64,000 nt of DNA from Lunularia cruciata (taxonomy: Eukaryota > Streptophyta > Marchantiopsida > Lunulariales > Lunulariaceae), in NCBI GenBank assembly GCA_948567375.1, contig OX419756.1, forward strand, positions 43,192,552-43,256,551. The letters are read 5' to 3'. Every line of letters starts with the position of its first letter. The first letter of the stretch is position 1. The notes under the pieces were generated by a model that made no database searches, was not told where the DNA came from, and was given only the letters and a program-made list of their open reading frames with translations. A program made the position numbers and the translations under genes. This document shows positions 12,101 to 25,012 of the stretch, one piece after another.

Positions 12101-14647
12101 ACAGCGCGCTTAAGGTTTCATCCAACGAGGTAGGGTGAGCAGAAGGTCCATGGATTCCAAAGTCGAATTCATAACCTGCTCGAGTGTGAATCTAAAAGAC
12201 AAAAACGCTTGCTCGGGTGTGAATCCAGCTTGTATCTATGGATAACAAGAGACGGTAAAGGTCATAACGCTTTACGGTAGTACCAGACTATTTTAGCTAT
12301 TCCACTGAGTACTAGCAGCATTTCGTGCTACCCAGGGACTCTACCTACTGTCCCGACTGTTGTTCGTGGCTAATCTGACAATCGATTCTAGAGGCTACAA
12401 GAGTACCAGAGAGATTGTGAAAATCATGTTTTCCTGAATTGATACTGAAAGTCCAGGCCTTGTGGTGCGGAATATGGGAGTCCTTCCATATATTCATGAG
12501 AGCATGAATGATTGCCTGAAATATGATCTGTACCTTGCGCAGGTAGGGCAGGATTCTGTATGTGTAAGTTGGCACCTTCTTAGTATCCTCACACAGATGG
12601 ATTGTAAAGAACTTTTCCACCTCTTAGAAATTGGGTCGTCCGTAGTGATCATTCCTCAGATAACTCATATCCATATCTATGATGGTTATAGCTCGTATGG
12701 TAAAGAAAATAATATGAAATTTGATAGATGGGATATGATAACAATCGATAACTAACATGGAACTATACACACATCATCCACGAATAAAATATCACACAGT
12801 TTTTATTACATACAAAGGTGGACTGATGAAGTTTATTGGGAGCAGTAAATGGAACATGCCTCTAGGAACAAACATACATTTAACTTATATTGACAGCAGC
12901 TGACAAAGGAATAAGAACTAAAGAAACCTTTTCCAAACAGAAAAGTATCAAGACTGATCATTTCATGCATGAAAAGTTCTCACGCTCTGACCCAATTTAA
13001 CTAGTTCTAACTAATTCTCTGAAATCATTGTCATGAATCGATTCGTTTTATCTGTAAAGTTGTCAAATTCATGTTGCTTTGGGCCGTATCCAGCCCACCA
13101 AAGTGATCTTTTACTTTTGAAACAGCGGCCAGTTTGCATACAAAAGTAGAACATCGGATGCAGTCCGTACTGTTTTTTTCCACGTCATAATAATGAAAAG
13201 AGTGTAGTTAGACGCAGAGAGAAGAAATCTAGACGAAAGAAGCGATAAAAGTAGAGAAGAAAGGAGTTCAGTTGACTAGATAGTCCATGTCGTTACCACA
13301 TGGACAGGAATCGAAGGAATGATGAGTCGCAGGTTAAGTGAGTCACAAGTGTAATCAGGAGGTTCGCGTAGAGCTGCGTGGAAGAAGCTTTGGGAGGATG
13401 AAGCTGGGAAGAATGATAGTATTTCTGTCGTTTGTGGGCGGGATCCTATGAGGATGAAATGTTAGAGAAGGAGGACGAGTAAGTCAAGGAGGTGTGCGTT
13501 GCGTCAAAACTGGAATCTTCCGTCCAATAGACGCCGTCCCGTGAAGGCGAAGATTGCTTGCCGAATTCGACGAAGGGGGAGGAGGTCATGCTGGAGAGGA
13601 TGGGACGCGTTTTTTGTGACCGGCTTGTGGCAGTGATTAGATTGGACAACAATTTCACAGTAGCTGGATCATCCGGGCCTTGTTTGTATGTATGGGAGTT
13701 TGGACTCCTGGGATTGAGAAGGGCCCAAAGTCCAGGCAGGAGTGTGAGTGACGAACACAATCAAGGTGGGGGGGAATAAAATCTACTGTTGATGAATAAA
13801 TGAATCCATTCCACAGTTGTAGAAGTGGTACTCTTGTGTTGATTATGCACAGGCAATTGCGCACCGAACGTAGCACCATGCCTCACGAGGTGATTTTTGA
13901 AAGATTGACTTGATTGTTATAAAATAAGCAATTTCTGCTAAATTTGATTCCAGCCCGAAATTCGATGGGCTGCGGTCATCAATACCCAGGCTAAAGACAT
14001 GATGTGAAAATCTTGTCCGGCGTTTTAGGATACCTCAGTATCGCTCCCCCGAGATCGGCAGATTCCTATACACCGAGTATTTTATGATTCCCTATGTTTT
14101 GGGGTGATCTTGGTTGACGGTACAGATTATGTGCTGTGCATGAAGGTCGAGTATAGGTCGCTTAGACCTTTTCACAAAGCGCGCCTCGACTGCTGCACCA
14201 TTGAACCCCAGTAGCTCCGCCACTGGATAGCCTAGTGGTGACACGAGTTCGGGTCATCTGTGAAGAGATTGACCCTTCTTTAGGCAGAGGAGATAGACCA
14301 ATTGACTGTTTCGAATTCAGTTCCCAGTTTGAGTTTCTTCCAAACTTTTTGTTAGACAAAGAGGTGAATCTGTAACCGGATTTTTAATAGAATCACTTCT
14401 TCTTCCTCCCTCTCCTCCGTTCTGTACTTGCTTAATATCTGCTGTATTTACGATAGGAACCCATAGAAGAAGAGCAAGCTTGATTTCTCGATCTGCAAAT
14501 TCCAGTTCTTGGCGTGAGGATTGAGAAGACATACGAAATCTTCCTTTGGATTCAATACCTCGATTGAAGTAGAGGAGGGAATTTCTCGTGAATCTGTGTC
14601 CAACACGTCCGTTGGAACTGAAGGTCGGAGAGGACACAGCTGCTGCG
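9170..14647. other. Long intergenic stretch, no supported gene
   Basis: The first 300 bases should contain the NDPK promoter. The 9,700-10,800 part is AT-rich and looks like decayed intergenic DNA. At 10,630-11,220 a phrase built around 'agagcatgagcttTgcttagt' and 'gaacactctttc' recurs several times, a degenerate local repeat. Minus-strand frames at 11,828-12,052, 12,345-12,620 and 13,446-13,760 are open for 74-104 codons, but I find no domain, splice partner or codon pattern supporting them. The last 600 bases are presumably promoter and leader of the SAM-PRXL2 gene. Confidence 0.45.
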
Positions 14648-16886
14648 ATGTCTTCATTTTCAGTAGAAGAATTTGTGGGCAACGGAGCTTTGAAAGACAG
14701 GCTTGACAGTCTAGTCGCCGACGGATGGGATGATGTGCCCACGCTTAAGATGATGAGTGCCTCGGACATGGAATCTCTTAAGCTTGATGACGCCGAGCGG
14801 GTAGGCAGAATTCCCACACGAATTCACAGACACAGAGAAGAAAATAGATCTCCACTGTAAATTCACCTGAGGAGAGGGAAGGAGGTTACGAAACGCTAGA
14901 TTTGGAAAACACATGACTCAGAGGATGTTGCTCAGGGACGCCCTAGGATCAATTTCTTTTCACCTTGGCAAAGAAAAATAAATTACAGAGCATTCAACAT
15001 GACTGTACGCGCTTAATTGTTAGCGTTGTATCATCATGGATCATGAATGCCTCTGGTTGCAAGTAAGTGCTTTCCTTTCGATTTGAACCAAGTATTGTGA
15101 ATCTAAATGTATATATTTGACTTCTTGTCGCAGGATGCACTTGAGTTGCGAGCTTATCTACACGACAGAAATCTGATGCAGTATGCCGATCAGCTTGAAT
15201 CCTCAGGAAAGCGATTGCCCGAGTTGCTGAACGAAAGCCCAAGCGATCTAGCATCGTTACACGGTATGAGAAGAGGTCATGTCGCCCGATTTGTAGATCG
15301 AGGGAACTCATGTGGAATTATTTTGCCCTCAAATCTAACTCTTCCTGCCAGAAAGCGGCTGGGTGGAGACGGGGAGAGCGATAACGGGAGTTTCCTTAGT
15401 CGGCAATCAGACCCGACGGATTTGCACTCCACTTCAGCCCGTGAGAACGTTGGCGGAGGAGGAGGACATAGACGCAGCGCTTCTCAAGATTGGGCGGGTC
15501 CGAATCACAGGCGTTTCGATTCAGATGGGAACAGGTCTTCGGAATTGAACGGCGATGCCGAGCCGATCAGAGGAATTGTGGCGAACGCTGATACTCCAAC
15601 TAGACTTTGTGGGTTAGTTCATCCTAAACGAGTAACGAACGATGTCACTCCTCTATCGGTCCTTGAGAAGATCTATGTGCAAAGACTCACTCCTGAGTAT
15701 AAGAAAGGAATCTCTCCGTGGACTGATGGGGAGCTAAAACTGCCTCCTCCAATGAAGGCTTCTGAGCTGTGGGGTCAGAAGCCTGTGCTTCTGCTGTGTG
15801 TCCGCCGCCCTGGGTATGAAATCTTTCAACTCCTCTTTCTCCATCATCTATGACCATGCTTAGCAATTGTGAGTTGTTATCTTCTTTTATTCTTACATGG
15901 CAATTTGATCTTTGCAGTAGATGGATCCTTTCTAATCCAGTATCTCAAGAGTGGACAGAATCGCATAACAGTTCTGCTGTTATATTCTTTTGCAGTTGTG
16001 TTATGTGCCGTGCTGAGGCCCATAGACTTTATGCCCGAAAGTCTATCTTCGATTCCCTTGGTGTGCAACTTGTTGCCGTCTTGAACGAGCAGATTGACTT
16101 TGAGGTGGGTATATACCTCCTTTTTCTGCCAAAACTGTCGTGCATTACTTTGGTTAGAGCATGTTCGGCTGGTTTTACTAAGGGAGTTTTTTCTTTTTCT
16201 TTTTGTGCTGACGTTACTGAATTTGCCGAGCAGGTGAAAGCATTCTGGCCTCGTTATTGGGGAGGAATGGTGCTGGTAGATCGGAACAGGGATTTCTTCA
16301 AAGCTCTGGGAGGGGGAAAGCTGCTGACAGATAACCTTTTCACTGGGTTTTTCTTCAACTCACATGCTCGGCGCAATTGGAGACGAGCAACCGCGACAGG
16401 ATTTGAGTACAACACAACCGGAGAAGGACACATTAAAGGAGGGTTGTATTTAGTTGGACCTGGGAAAACAGGAGTTGCATATCAGTTCATCGAAAGGTCC
16501 TTTGGGGACTGGGCACCACTTGAAGAAGTTCTGAATGTTTGCAGTAATCTACAAGTAAGTGTGTATAAACTCTTACCTGTTGTCATACCTTCATTGTCTC
16601 TAGTTGTTGTACTCCACATTGATGATGAGCTGTCTCTGACTTTCTCCAACTCCGTGTGGCTTTTGGCTGCAGATATTGAAGGTAATTTAGTCGAAGGAAG
16701 AAGACGTCAAAGGCCCTGCAGTACAACCAGCCGTCGATTTGTATCTTCACTTCGTTGTTGTTCTTTTAGTGTGAGCAGATTGCCAACTGACGAGAGTCTC
16801 CGTATACGTATGTGCAGGTGAAACCGCAGAGGAAAGAAAACTTGGCGATTCATCAAGAAGAGGAATCAGTTACGGATGATCTATAA
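14648..16886 (+). CDS. Tandem SAM-domain protein fused to a PRXL2-type (AhpC/TSA) thioredoxin fold
   Basis: Exons 14648-14800, 15134-15813, 15996-16104, 16234-16554, a 9-base microexon 16673-16681, and 16818-16886 join in frame to give 446 residues. Residues about 2-60 and 54-105 look like two SAM-type helical bundles (protein-protein interaction). Residues about 106-205 are a low-complexity, Gly/Ser/Arg-rich linker. Residues about 220-421 are a PRXL2/FAM213-like redoxin fold (PF13911). VLLLCVRRPG runs into C279-V-M-C282, the candidate redox pair, which is assembled across the exon 2/3 junction. The LGVQLVAV and GG-K-L strands and the F-I-E-R-S-F-G-D segment follow. Known PRXL2 proteins act as NAD(P)H/thioredoxin-linked reductases of peroxides or prostaglandin H2. 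Here a cytosolic, SAM-scaffolded thiol oxidoreductase is inferred. An in-frame upstream Met at 14,588 would add 20 residues. If the microexon is read through, the protein ends two codons later at 16,690. Confidence 0.85.
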
Positions 16887-18498
16887 TTGAAAAGATTCAT
16901 ATCAAAGCTCATGTAGGTACCTGTATACTATTAGCTGACAAGCACATTGCTTGCGTTGTCTTTCCCATACTGCGGGTTCATAGGCTAATTCATATCAGAT
17001 ATGGGGAAACTTGGAAGTGTGTGGGTGGACTTCGGCTTATATCGACGTTCACGCCTTCTGTACTTTTTGTATACGTAGACAAGCAGAGTCATTTAGATTA
17101 TTGTAATCTTTACCAGTTTTCTAGATCGGAACCTGGACGAAGCATCCAATTAGTTCAGCACTACAAAAGGTAGTCTTGGTTCAATCGCTATCCAGATGTA
17201 CATAATTGGAGGTTCATTAGACTACGAGAGGTTCATTCTGTGGCCTAGGAAGAAGTAAAAAGTGTCCAGCTCTTGCCCAGTTTTTCGAGTTTCTTCAAAC
17301 TGGCTCAAGCTCGTGGGATGATATCAAGACAAACACCAACTGCAGCATCTTCCTCGTCTGCATGAAGTAACGGGAACACGTAGTTTGTCAGAACTAAGAA
17401 ACACAATGTAAGTTGTACTAAATCGACGAATTTCTGGAAGCAACCAAATAGCAGAAGACAACGGTTAGAAAAGTTATAAAGAGTTTCTTACATTTACGGC
17501 AATGTTCTTGGGCAGAGTCCTCTTACATAGGCCAGTTCCGTCAGCTTTTGGTTTCTCACCTCCCATCATTCATACCGTCAAGGGTCATACCTGGAAGACA
17601 AGCATCTGTACTGTGTCTGCTACATAGACAAGGCCTTCTGCACTCATGCATCTGGATTTAGTGGGATAGAAATGCATATTTGAGGTTCGAATTTTAGTTG
17701 GTCTGAAAGACCAGAATGACTTCCAGAAGAGAACAATAATGTTTGAGAGGAGAAAAGACTAGCTCGTACATCTATTGATAGGATTTATAACACTTGATTT
17801 CTGAAACAAAGCGTGATGAACAGGCAAGTGAGAGGCAATATGCAAATGCATCAACTTCATAGGAGTGACGAGGGGATGAAGGCAATCAAAAAATGGCCTG
17901 CTACAACTCTTTGGTGCATTTAGCTGCACCTACTTAAACAACCGTAGCATAATTACTCCCGGTGCGAAGTACGAAACTGGAGATAAATGGTCATAGCTGC
18001 TAAACTTGGTGCGAGATAGACGCCTTCCTCTAGCCAGTTTAACCATTGAAAAGTTTTTTTTTTTTATTCCGATTATATGACGTAGTCTTTAGTAGTAGAC
18101 AAGTCTCTTTCGGATATACAATGTTTTTGCTTTTCAAAGTCACATGAAAGTAGAAACTTTCCTAATCTGTTGCTGATGGTATCAAACTCTTGCACTTCCA
18201 GTTCATAGACCGTGGCCTCGATCTCGTCGTGGATTCCCCCTTATATGCACCTGCAGACTCTAAAGACTTCATTTGAATGACCTCCCAAATTGTGAACTCC
18301 CACGCTTGGAATCAAAACTAGATCAGTTTAATGCAATCAATTGTGCGGGTACAACCCATGAGTAGTCCACAAGAAAGAACAGGGAACTATACATTTAACA
18401 CTCAAATAAGAGAGTGGTTTTGTCCATTTTGGTTCATCTAGATAGTCTCGGTCATAATTACACATGCACAATCAATAGAGCCCGAAGTCAACAGTTGA
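16887..18498. other. Intergenic / untranslated, one weak exon-like stretch
   Basis: This holds the 3' region of the SAM-PRXL2 gene and, from the other side, of FBN7, which converge here. On the minus strand 17,393-17,305 there is an acceptor-like TTTCTTAG followed by 28 open codons ending in TGA (it includes VFPLLHADEEDAAVG). It could be a last exon of an unknown transcript, but I cannot find its upstream exons. Otherwise I see nothing. Confidence 0.4.
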
Positions 18499-19772
18499 TC
18501 ACAATCCTTCAGGTATAGTAGAAGCTCGATCCACTATTAGATAGTCTCCCCGAATATCCTTGGCAACTCTAATCATGTCATCCAGATACACTGATTCGAA
18601 CCTGACAAAACGTCATGACATTTATAAGTTGCAATGCTATCATGAACCTTACTACATTACTACTAGTAGACAAGCTTCTTCAGGCGACCAACCAACTCTG
18701 ACTTACCATCCCTGGCCAAAAGGCGGTACAGGAATCGTCAGCTCGCCGATTTTCAGAGATGCCCCGATGAACCTGTCCCAAGGATACACATAAAGGCGAA
18801 TCAAAGGACACCATAACAGTGGAAAGAAATGGCTATTTGTGGAACAAAATAGCTGTTAACGAAATGAGACGATGCTGATGGCAGACTTGGATATACAAAG
18901 AAGACTTAAGCAAAAATAAATGATTTCTACGATCCCTTATCTCATTGCGTAAGGTATCAGAATTCCCATGAGGGATCAAAAACCTCTTCCACAAACAGCA
19001 AGTTCAAGTGTCTTACCACTTTCAGGAGAAACTTACTTGAATTCCACCCTTTGTGCACCTACAACTTGAATTGTTGAATCCACAAGAAACAAGCCAGTTG
19101 GTGGAAAGGTGATCACATTTTTCAAACTGTTCTTTTCCACATCAATAATCTGCAAACAAGTTTTCAGCATTTCCACCCAGCGCAGTCATAGACAAAAGGA
19201 GGGATAGGGCCGGTTCCACAGTAATCTAAGAAACAGCCCTAGGGTAAATCAAGGGATTAACATATGCCTTTATCTGCTAACAGTAAGTCCAATTTTGAAC
19301 TGTAAGGTGACAAGAATAGGGCTCGCAAAAGACTACAGTGCATGCTCGTACACAACACGAACCTTCTCTGCTACGTCCAACGGACCTGAAGAATGTCACC
19401 GGCTTCAGTGCCAAAAATGTTGGCTTTCTCTACAATGAAGAGCTGCTCTTTCTCCGTGGTCCACATCATTCTCCACGCTGCCGTCAAGGAGGCATCAGTG
19501 GTGACACTATTGACTGCAAGAGCTGCTAGAGCACCAATTGCCTTTACAATCTCGTCTCGTTTACGAGAATTCCTTTGAGTGCGCAGTCCGCGCTCCTCTC
19601 CAGCAATTAGGCCCAGCAAATCATCTCTCACGAGCTGTGCCTTCCCGGTATCGATCTCCACTTTGTTAGCTCTGATCGTTAAATTCTGCATACAATTCGA
19701 TACTGCTCGCCTCTCATTCCTACTGACCCATTTGCACGGACAACTCGGTAACACAGTCGCGCTGGCCGCCAT
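18499..19772 (-). CDS. FBN7: Plastid-lipid-associated protein / fibrillin 7 (PAP13-like), four exons
   Basis: Exons 19772-19386, 19149-19037, 18772-18707 and 18601-18499 join with consistent phases (0, 2, 2) to 222 residues. The N-terminal about 45 residues (MAASATVLPSC..., Ser/Cys/Arg-rich, few acids) look like a chloroplast transit peptide. I therefore prefer Met at 19,772 over the in-frame Met at 19,880. The PAP/fibrillin domain (PF04755) follows: E-R-G-L-R-T-Q-R-N-S-R-K-R helix, TTDASLTAAWRMMWTTEKEQ, and F-G-T-E-A-G-D-I-L-Q. It continues with IIDVEKN-S-L-K-N-V-I-T-F-P-P, then the lipocalin-like end I-P-V-P-P-F-G-Q-G-W and IRVAKDIRGDYLIVDRA. This spelling matches Arabidopsis At2g42130 (FBN7b/PAP13). 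Fibrillins bind hydrophobic molecules in plastoglobules, thylakoids and stroma; the exact ligand for this class is not established. Confidence is high because every exon aligns with the family. Confidence 0.92.
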
Positions 19773-21201
19773 ATCTACAGATTCCACTGTACTCTCCTCC
19801 GCCCACTTCCAATTCGAACGATCATCACCCTCCGGGCTCGGGCGAATACAGTACTCTACAAGGGCGAGGCCACGTGTCATCCCTGCTTGCTTTCTAGTCG
19901 ATTATCCAAGATTGACCAATTTTGAATGAGTTGGTCCAAAAATGAACGCTTACTGATAATTAAACCTATTTCTTTGAGTTCTTTATAGTTCCAATGGATA
20001 GTAGCGTGGTAGTGCGACTATGTATTGGAACACGAGCCACCACGGTGCATTACAGACATGTAATAGATTGACTCTGCAGTTCGGAGGTCACTACAGACCC
20101 GGACTCGGTTTACGAAAGCAGTTCTATGTCACGTCGTGGGTGCAGATAGGGTCATGATGAAATGTGTACCGTGGTTGAGACCTGTCACTGTCGTGGTCAA
20201 ACGGTGCCATTAAGACGAACTGTGAATTTGGTCTCCAAATTCCGGTACCTTGTTAGGTTTCATAGTACTGCGGTTGATGCAGAGGTTAGAATGTTATTGT
20301 AATTGTTGCTTGTGTATCCAGCAGCTGAATGACTCTGAACAATCAAGATTTCAAAATCACGAAAGCAATCTTGTTGCCTCCTGAGCGTGTTTCGGAACAG
20401 GAGTTCTGCGGCTTTTCGATTACCACCTTTCTTCTACTGAGCTTTGAAAAGTAGGTGCTGTTTCGAATTGGTTTGTAAATTCAGACGTTTCTGTCATGTA
20501 GACTGAAGATGAAATAAACGCTCGGAAGCATGACACGCTCGGTTGAGACTGGCAGTGAGATGGTGAACTTTTGTGTTTCGCAAAGCTTACCAGGTGCGGA
20601 CCTACTAGATCCAATGTCAGCAACTCACATGCAGCATCCAAGCAGTCACTTGCACTTTCTTCCTTTTGTGATAGAACATACAACAATTCACTCATGTTGT
20701 TCACAAGGGTTGATCACTCGATGCTGATTCCAAGAAAGATTAGCTATGTAACTAAACGCTTTTGACAGCCGTATTGAATCCTACATTTCTTTTGGTGTAA
20801 CATATGGCCCCGCATTAATAGTTATTAGTTGCGATCCACTAGGGCTGGTTACAAGGACCATAAGCACGACTTTTGTAGGGGAAGAATGATTTTCAAGCGC
20901 GTCTCATTGCGTTACAATAAGTTCAGAGTCCCGAACTCATTATTGTAAATGCCGGGACTGCATTCAATCCCGGAAATGGTCGTCTGGGTACCTCGTGCCT
21001 TTAGTGCAGGCCTCATTTGTCGACTTTATAGCAGGGCATGTGTGGTGTAGTTATACTCTCGGACTTATGATGGCTGTCCTTGGAGCATAATCAAGAGTAA
21101 AATCAAGATACCTGACTGTAAAGGCATGATAGACTTGTTCATTCCTCATTAAACAAGTGCTTTTGCTCGGCAAAGTCTGTCTCCGCACAACTTGCTTTAC
21201 C
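19773..21201. other. Intergenic: FBN7 promoter and PAE 3' flank
   Basis: FBN7 and the pectin acetylesterase are both on the minus strand, so the right side of this gap is the PAE 3' UTR/terminator region and the left side is the FBN7 promoter. A 94-codon minus-strand frame at 20,420-20,704 is Ser-rich with no family resemblance and is probably part of the untranslated region. No other feature was seen. Confidence 0.5.
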
Positions 21202-24200
21202 TCAACAGGTCGGATTGGAAGGATAGGGTTTATCGACCAAGAACTTATCAGGGGTATCTCTATCAGAGAACCACTCACCGATGCTCTGCGCCATTGTCTG
21301 TAAACACAGTTCAATTTCAATGTGCATCATGTGTTAAACTAGGCATTGTAAAGAAGGAGCACTGATCCGGCAATGAGTAACAAAGCTGCATGTCTGCAAG
21401 CGTAAAGATAGACTCCATGTACCTTGTCATTTATCAAATATGTTTGACCGCTGTTCCACCGGTTACTATCCGTAGACATGCAATGAGCATAGCAGGATAT
21501 AACAAACTTCCCATGATTAGAGGGGTTTATTTTCTCGAGAGACTTGACCATAGTGTTCATGAAATCTGCGCGACAGAACCGATATTGAAAGTTAAAAAGT
21601 TACATTACAAATGCTGTATATCCTCGGGTAAATAGCCACAACAATCAACTGATTACTTCTTACCTTGTAGCATCTGGACCTGCTCCAGTGTGCAGCTAGC
21701 AGTATCTTTCGCGCATGCTTGCCATTCACCTGAAGGATCTGCTGACTTAGGAGCAACGAGGTTTTGGATCTGTTCAAAATGCCCCGATCCAAGCTCAGAA
21801 CTTGAATTCAGCACATTTACAAAGTTTCAATCTAGCAATCGAAGTTGATTCGAACTCTTGATCGCTCTTGTGCATGCATATGATATACGATTGGTTAATG
21901 TGGGTTGCTGATGTCAGAGACCCAGCCACTTCCAGTACCTGCCAATAGTCAACGCCAGCTTGTAGAATGTATAGCGGCGCCTGTACGAATGGCAAAGCAT
22001 TCTGAGCTAAAATGCACTCCCATTTCTGTGTACCATACGGCGGAAGTTCGTCAGAATCACAATAAATACTTCCTCTACAACATCACTCACATGGGGCAGT
22101 AACTTTCAACAATTGGGAGCGGATCCCTTTAAATACCTGAGATGGAGCTTTGGAAGCAGTGCAATCTGCGTCCAGGCTACTCATAACATTCTGAAGTACA
22201 AGAATATCAAATTGATGAGCCTCAAGTTCAGGCAAGAAAACAGAACGCTTGTCAGCAGTTCAGAAATAAGAAAACAATGCATATTGCTTTTGTCGGTTAT
22301 TGTTAGATTCGGGTATGGAGAAGAGTCTATGAATTTCATCGTGCAGAGCTCTGAAGAGGTGAAAATTGAATCACCTACCTGTGTAAGGGCAGTCCCACGA
22401 AACATCTCGAGAGAAGTACGGCCACCTGCGATGTCTGGCCTGCAGTAGTAGTATGAGTCTTCAATGATAAGAAAATGGATAATTCAAGTTTTCTGAGTTG
22501 CAAGGATAGAGATTGACTAATTACTAAACGAATCATTGAGATTACTATTTCCGCCGCGTGTTTAAACAGCAACGATGTACATTCAATTGTTGCTTCTTGA
22601 TTACCAGTCACAATTTTCATCATGTGCTAGGAACTTATCGTCTCGAATTCGAATTGGTTTTGGAGGATTGCTAGACTCACACGTCAAGGAAGAATCCAGC
22701 ATCTGCAAGGCATTTGGCTGATGTTTTTGACGGGAAAAGAGCTTTAAAGTTATCGCAATGTAGAATTGCTGTTAAACCACCAGCCGAGCACCCTGTGATA
22801 AGAGCCTGCAAACAATTGTTCGTCATCACATTCATTCCACAGTTTCCTTGGTCTTAGTACTCTACACTTGCTAGTTCATACAACGACGCGACCTGAAAAT
22901 ATTTTCAAAAGTTTGCAACATGGCCTGCTCCTCTTCACGTGGTGGATGTGGATACGGTGTTGTTGAGACAGGCAATGGAGGCGTCTAAAAGGTAGGAAGG
23001 ATGGCCTTCGAATGATTCAGGAGACATAGGCGCCAATTATTCAAGAGTGAGTGGGCTTGAAAAGATCACATAGACCAGATTCCGAAGTCTCTACCGTAGA
23101 CCACGTGTCTCAGACAACTCCATGGAGCTCTCTGCAAATCTGTCACAGGTCACAGGTTCCCCAGTTCTGACAAACACGGTAATGTAGCGCATTTAATTAT
23201 GCCTTACATCACCGTGTAGTTCCTTCAATATTCAAATGGGGGAATCCATACTTTCCACTATGGTTAGTACCTTATCAGCAGTTTCCATTCCAATCGCCAT
23301 GAGTTCTTCCATCACCACATTCCAAACTCGTTTGCCTCTGTAGTAAATTGTTTGATCCTGCAGAAATGGAAATCTGAATATAAGACCGCGATTTAAGACG
23401 TTCAGCGAGGAAACTGTCGCCACTTGAACTATAAAAGTCAAATTCGTCGTACGTCACTTTTCGACTTGGTTTTTCGGCAATTTCCGATGTGTGTGAGTGC
23501 TGGATCAAAATTATACCCTGAAGAGGACAGGTTCGTCTTTGTCGCCGAGAAACGAGGCACCATCGCAGTATCTTATCCACGCGACATTCCAGTTGTAAAA
23601 CTCTGCAACAAAGCAGAAAAGTTTTATGACAACGCGTTGGAGCGCTCTCATGCAAAAGCACTTCAGAATATCCTAGAATCGGCTTCATTCATGTCACAGA
23701 CAATCTATGCTAGACTACTGTCATTCCCTCCTTTCTATGGAACATGCAACTATCTCAAGAACCAAGCAACAAGAGGACTGTCCCACCATGTCAATCGGAG
23801 TTAAAGGCATTACAACAGGCATGAATACACATATCTCTCGCCTAAAGTATCATCTCTCCGATTGAGTATTCAGCTCGTAATTTAAACTATTCTGAAGTGT
23901 TCGCAACTTTTGCCGCCGCAGCGTGACTGAAATCCGTCGAATCGACACAGTCTGGACCGTCCTCGAGTATAATAGAACTATATGCTAACATTGCAACATT
24001 GAACATGTTTCAAACCGTCAAAGGCACGCACGAATTCTTGCCGGAAGCTTCACAGATATATCGTTTATTATTGGAGCTAGAAATATCGTTACAGATTGAA
24101 ATTGGCTTTGTTCGAATTGACTGGTCTACAACACCATGGCATAAACTTTGAGTTCGGTGACGTTCGGTTACTGCGCGGGTATCGAGATTCACAACTAAGC

Positions 24201-25012
24201 AGTCTAGGATGATGTACTCACCAGGATTCGTGCTTGGATCATTACTCAGCAGGCCAGTATCCGGGAGAATTGGTCTTGTACCAAAAATGCTGGTCGACCC
24301 GAGGTATGTCTTAGCTCGCAGAGCGCAAGATCTATCGTCCTTACACCATCCACCTCCCTGCACGTGAAATTTGGACGATTATCTGGTATGGCATCTAGTG
24401 ACTGTTGAGAGAGGCGAGAACGATAGAGAGAAAGAAGGGAGATCTATTTGGGGTTCAAAACTGGAAAGAAATTCAACTATGAAATTCCGCAAAGCGAAGC
24501 TTAGGAAGTGCACTGAAAATCCACAAGTCTCAACTTCAAATTGTGGGTTTTAAGGAAGGAGCGGTTGCTATATGTATATGTATTGGAACTAAATCAAATA
24601 TAGATTACCTCAAAGTATACGATCCAATTCGAGGTTCCATCCCCGAAACCAGGAGAGAAGTAGTAACCTGGTAATGTTCCATCTAAGCACACTGATTACG
24701 CAAGGAGAAATTACAACAATTAGAGCTATATCCATTCCCCAGGCATTGGCGTGAGAAATCCAAGCTTCCAATGAATGCAACAATTAAATGGCAAGAAACC
24801 ACCACTTCGCAGTTCCGGCACATGCTGCTCTGCTCCTTGTAGCAGGGAGTTATGTAGGTATCTGATACTTTACCTGCGCCTTTGTCGGAAGCATTTTTTA
24901 TCAGCTTTAACTTCTGACCAACAGATCTCTGCACGTTAACGACAGCAAATAACACCAGCAGAAACAAGCACCGTAACCGTCTCTTGCCATCCTGCTCGAA
25001 GTTATTCATCAT
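21202..25012 (-). CDS. Pectin acetylesterase (CE13 / Notum family), 12 exons, complete
   Basis: Twelve exons join in frame: 25012-24874, 24691-24609, 24357-24222, 23602-23517, 23357-23271, 22805-22681, 22439-22379, 22190-22137, 22025-21939, 21769-21664, 21565-21423, 21297-21202. The total is 400 residues, the usual family length. The N terminus has basic residues then [20 protein letters not shown], a signal peptide or anchor, so secretion to the wall is expected. Family marks in order: [18 protein letters not shown] (oxyanion region), F-Y-N-W-N and [17 protein letters not shown], nucleophile motif G-C-S184-A-G-G, A-G-V-D283-Y-W-Q, S-C-Y-A-H349-C, and the terminal P-Y-P-S-N-P-T-C. Ser184, Asp283 and His349 make the expected triad. 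These enzymes remove O-acetyl groups from wall pectin. The usual V-S-G-x-x-H-I segment is replaced by P-D-I-A-G-G-R-T-S, a divergent spot. Substrate preference is not deducible. Confidence 0.93.

Noticed and set aside
17305-17393. Helical segment L-T-N-Y-V-F-P-L-L-H-A-D-E-E-D resembling a HEAT-repeat exon of TRRAP/Tra1
   Set aside because: Only 28 codons, ends in a stop, and no second exon found; too short to name.
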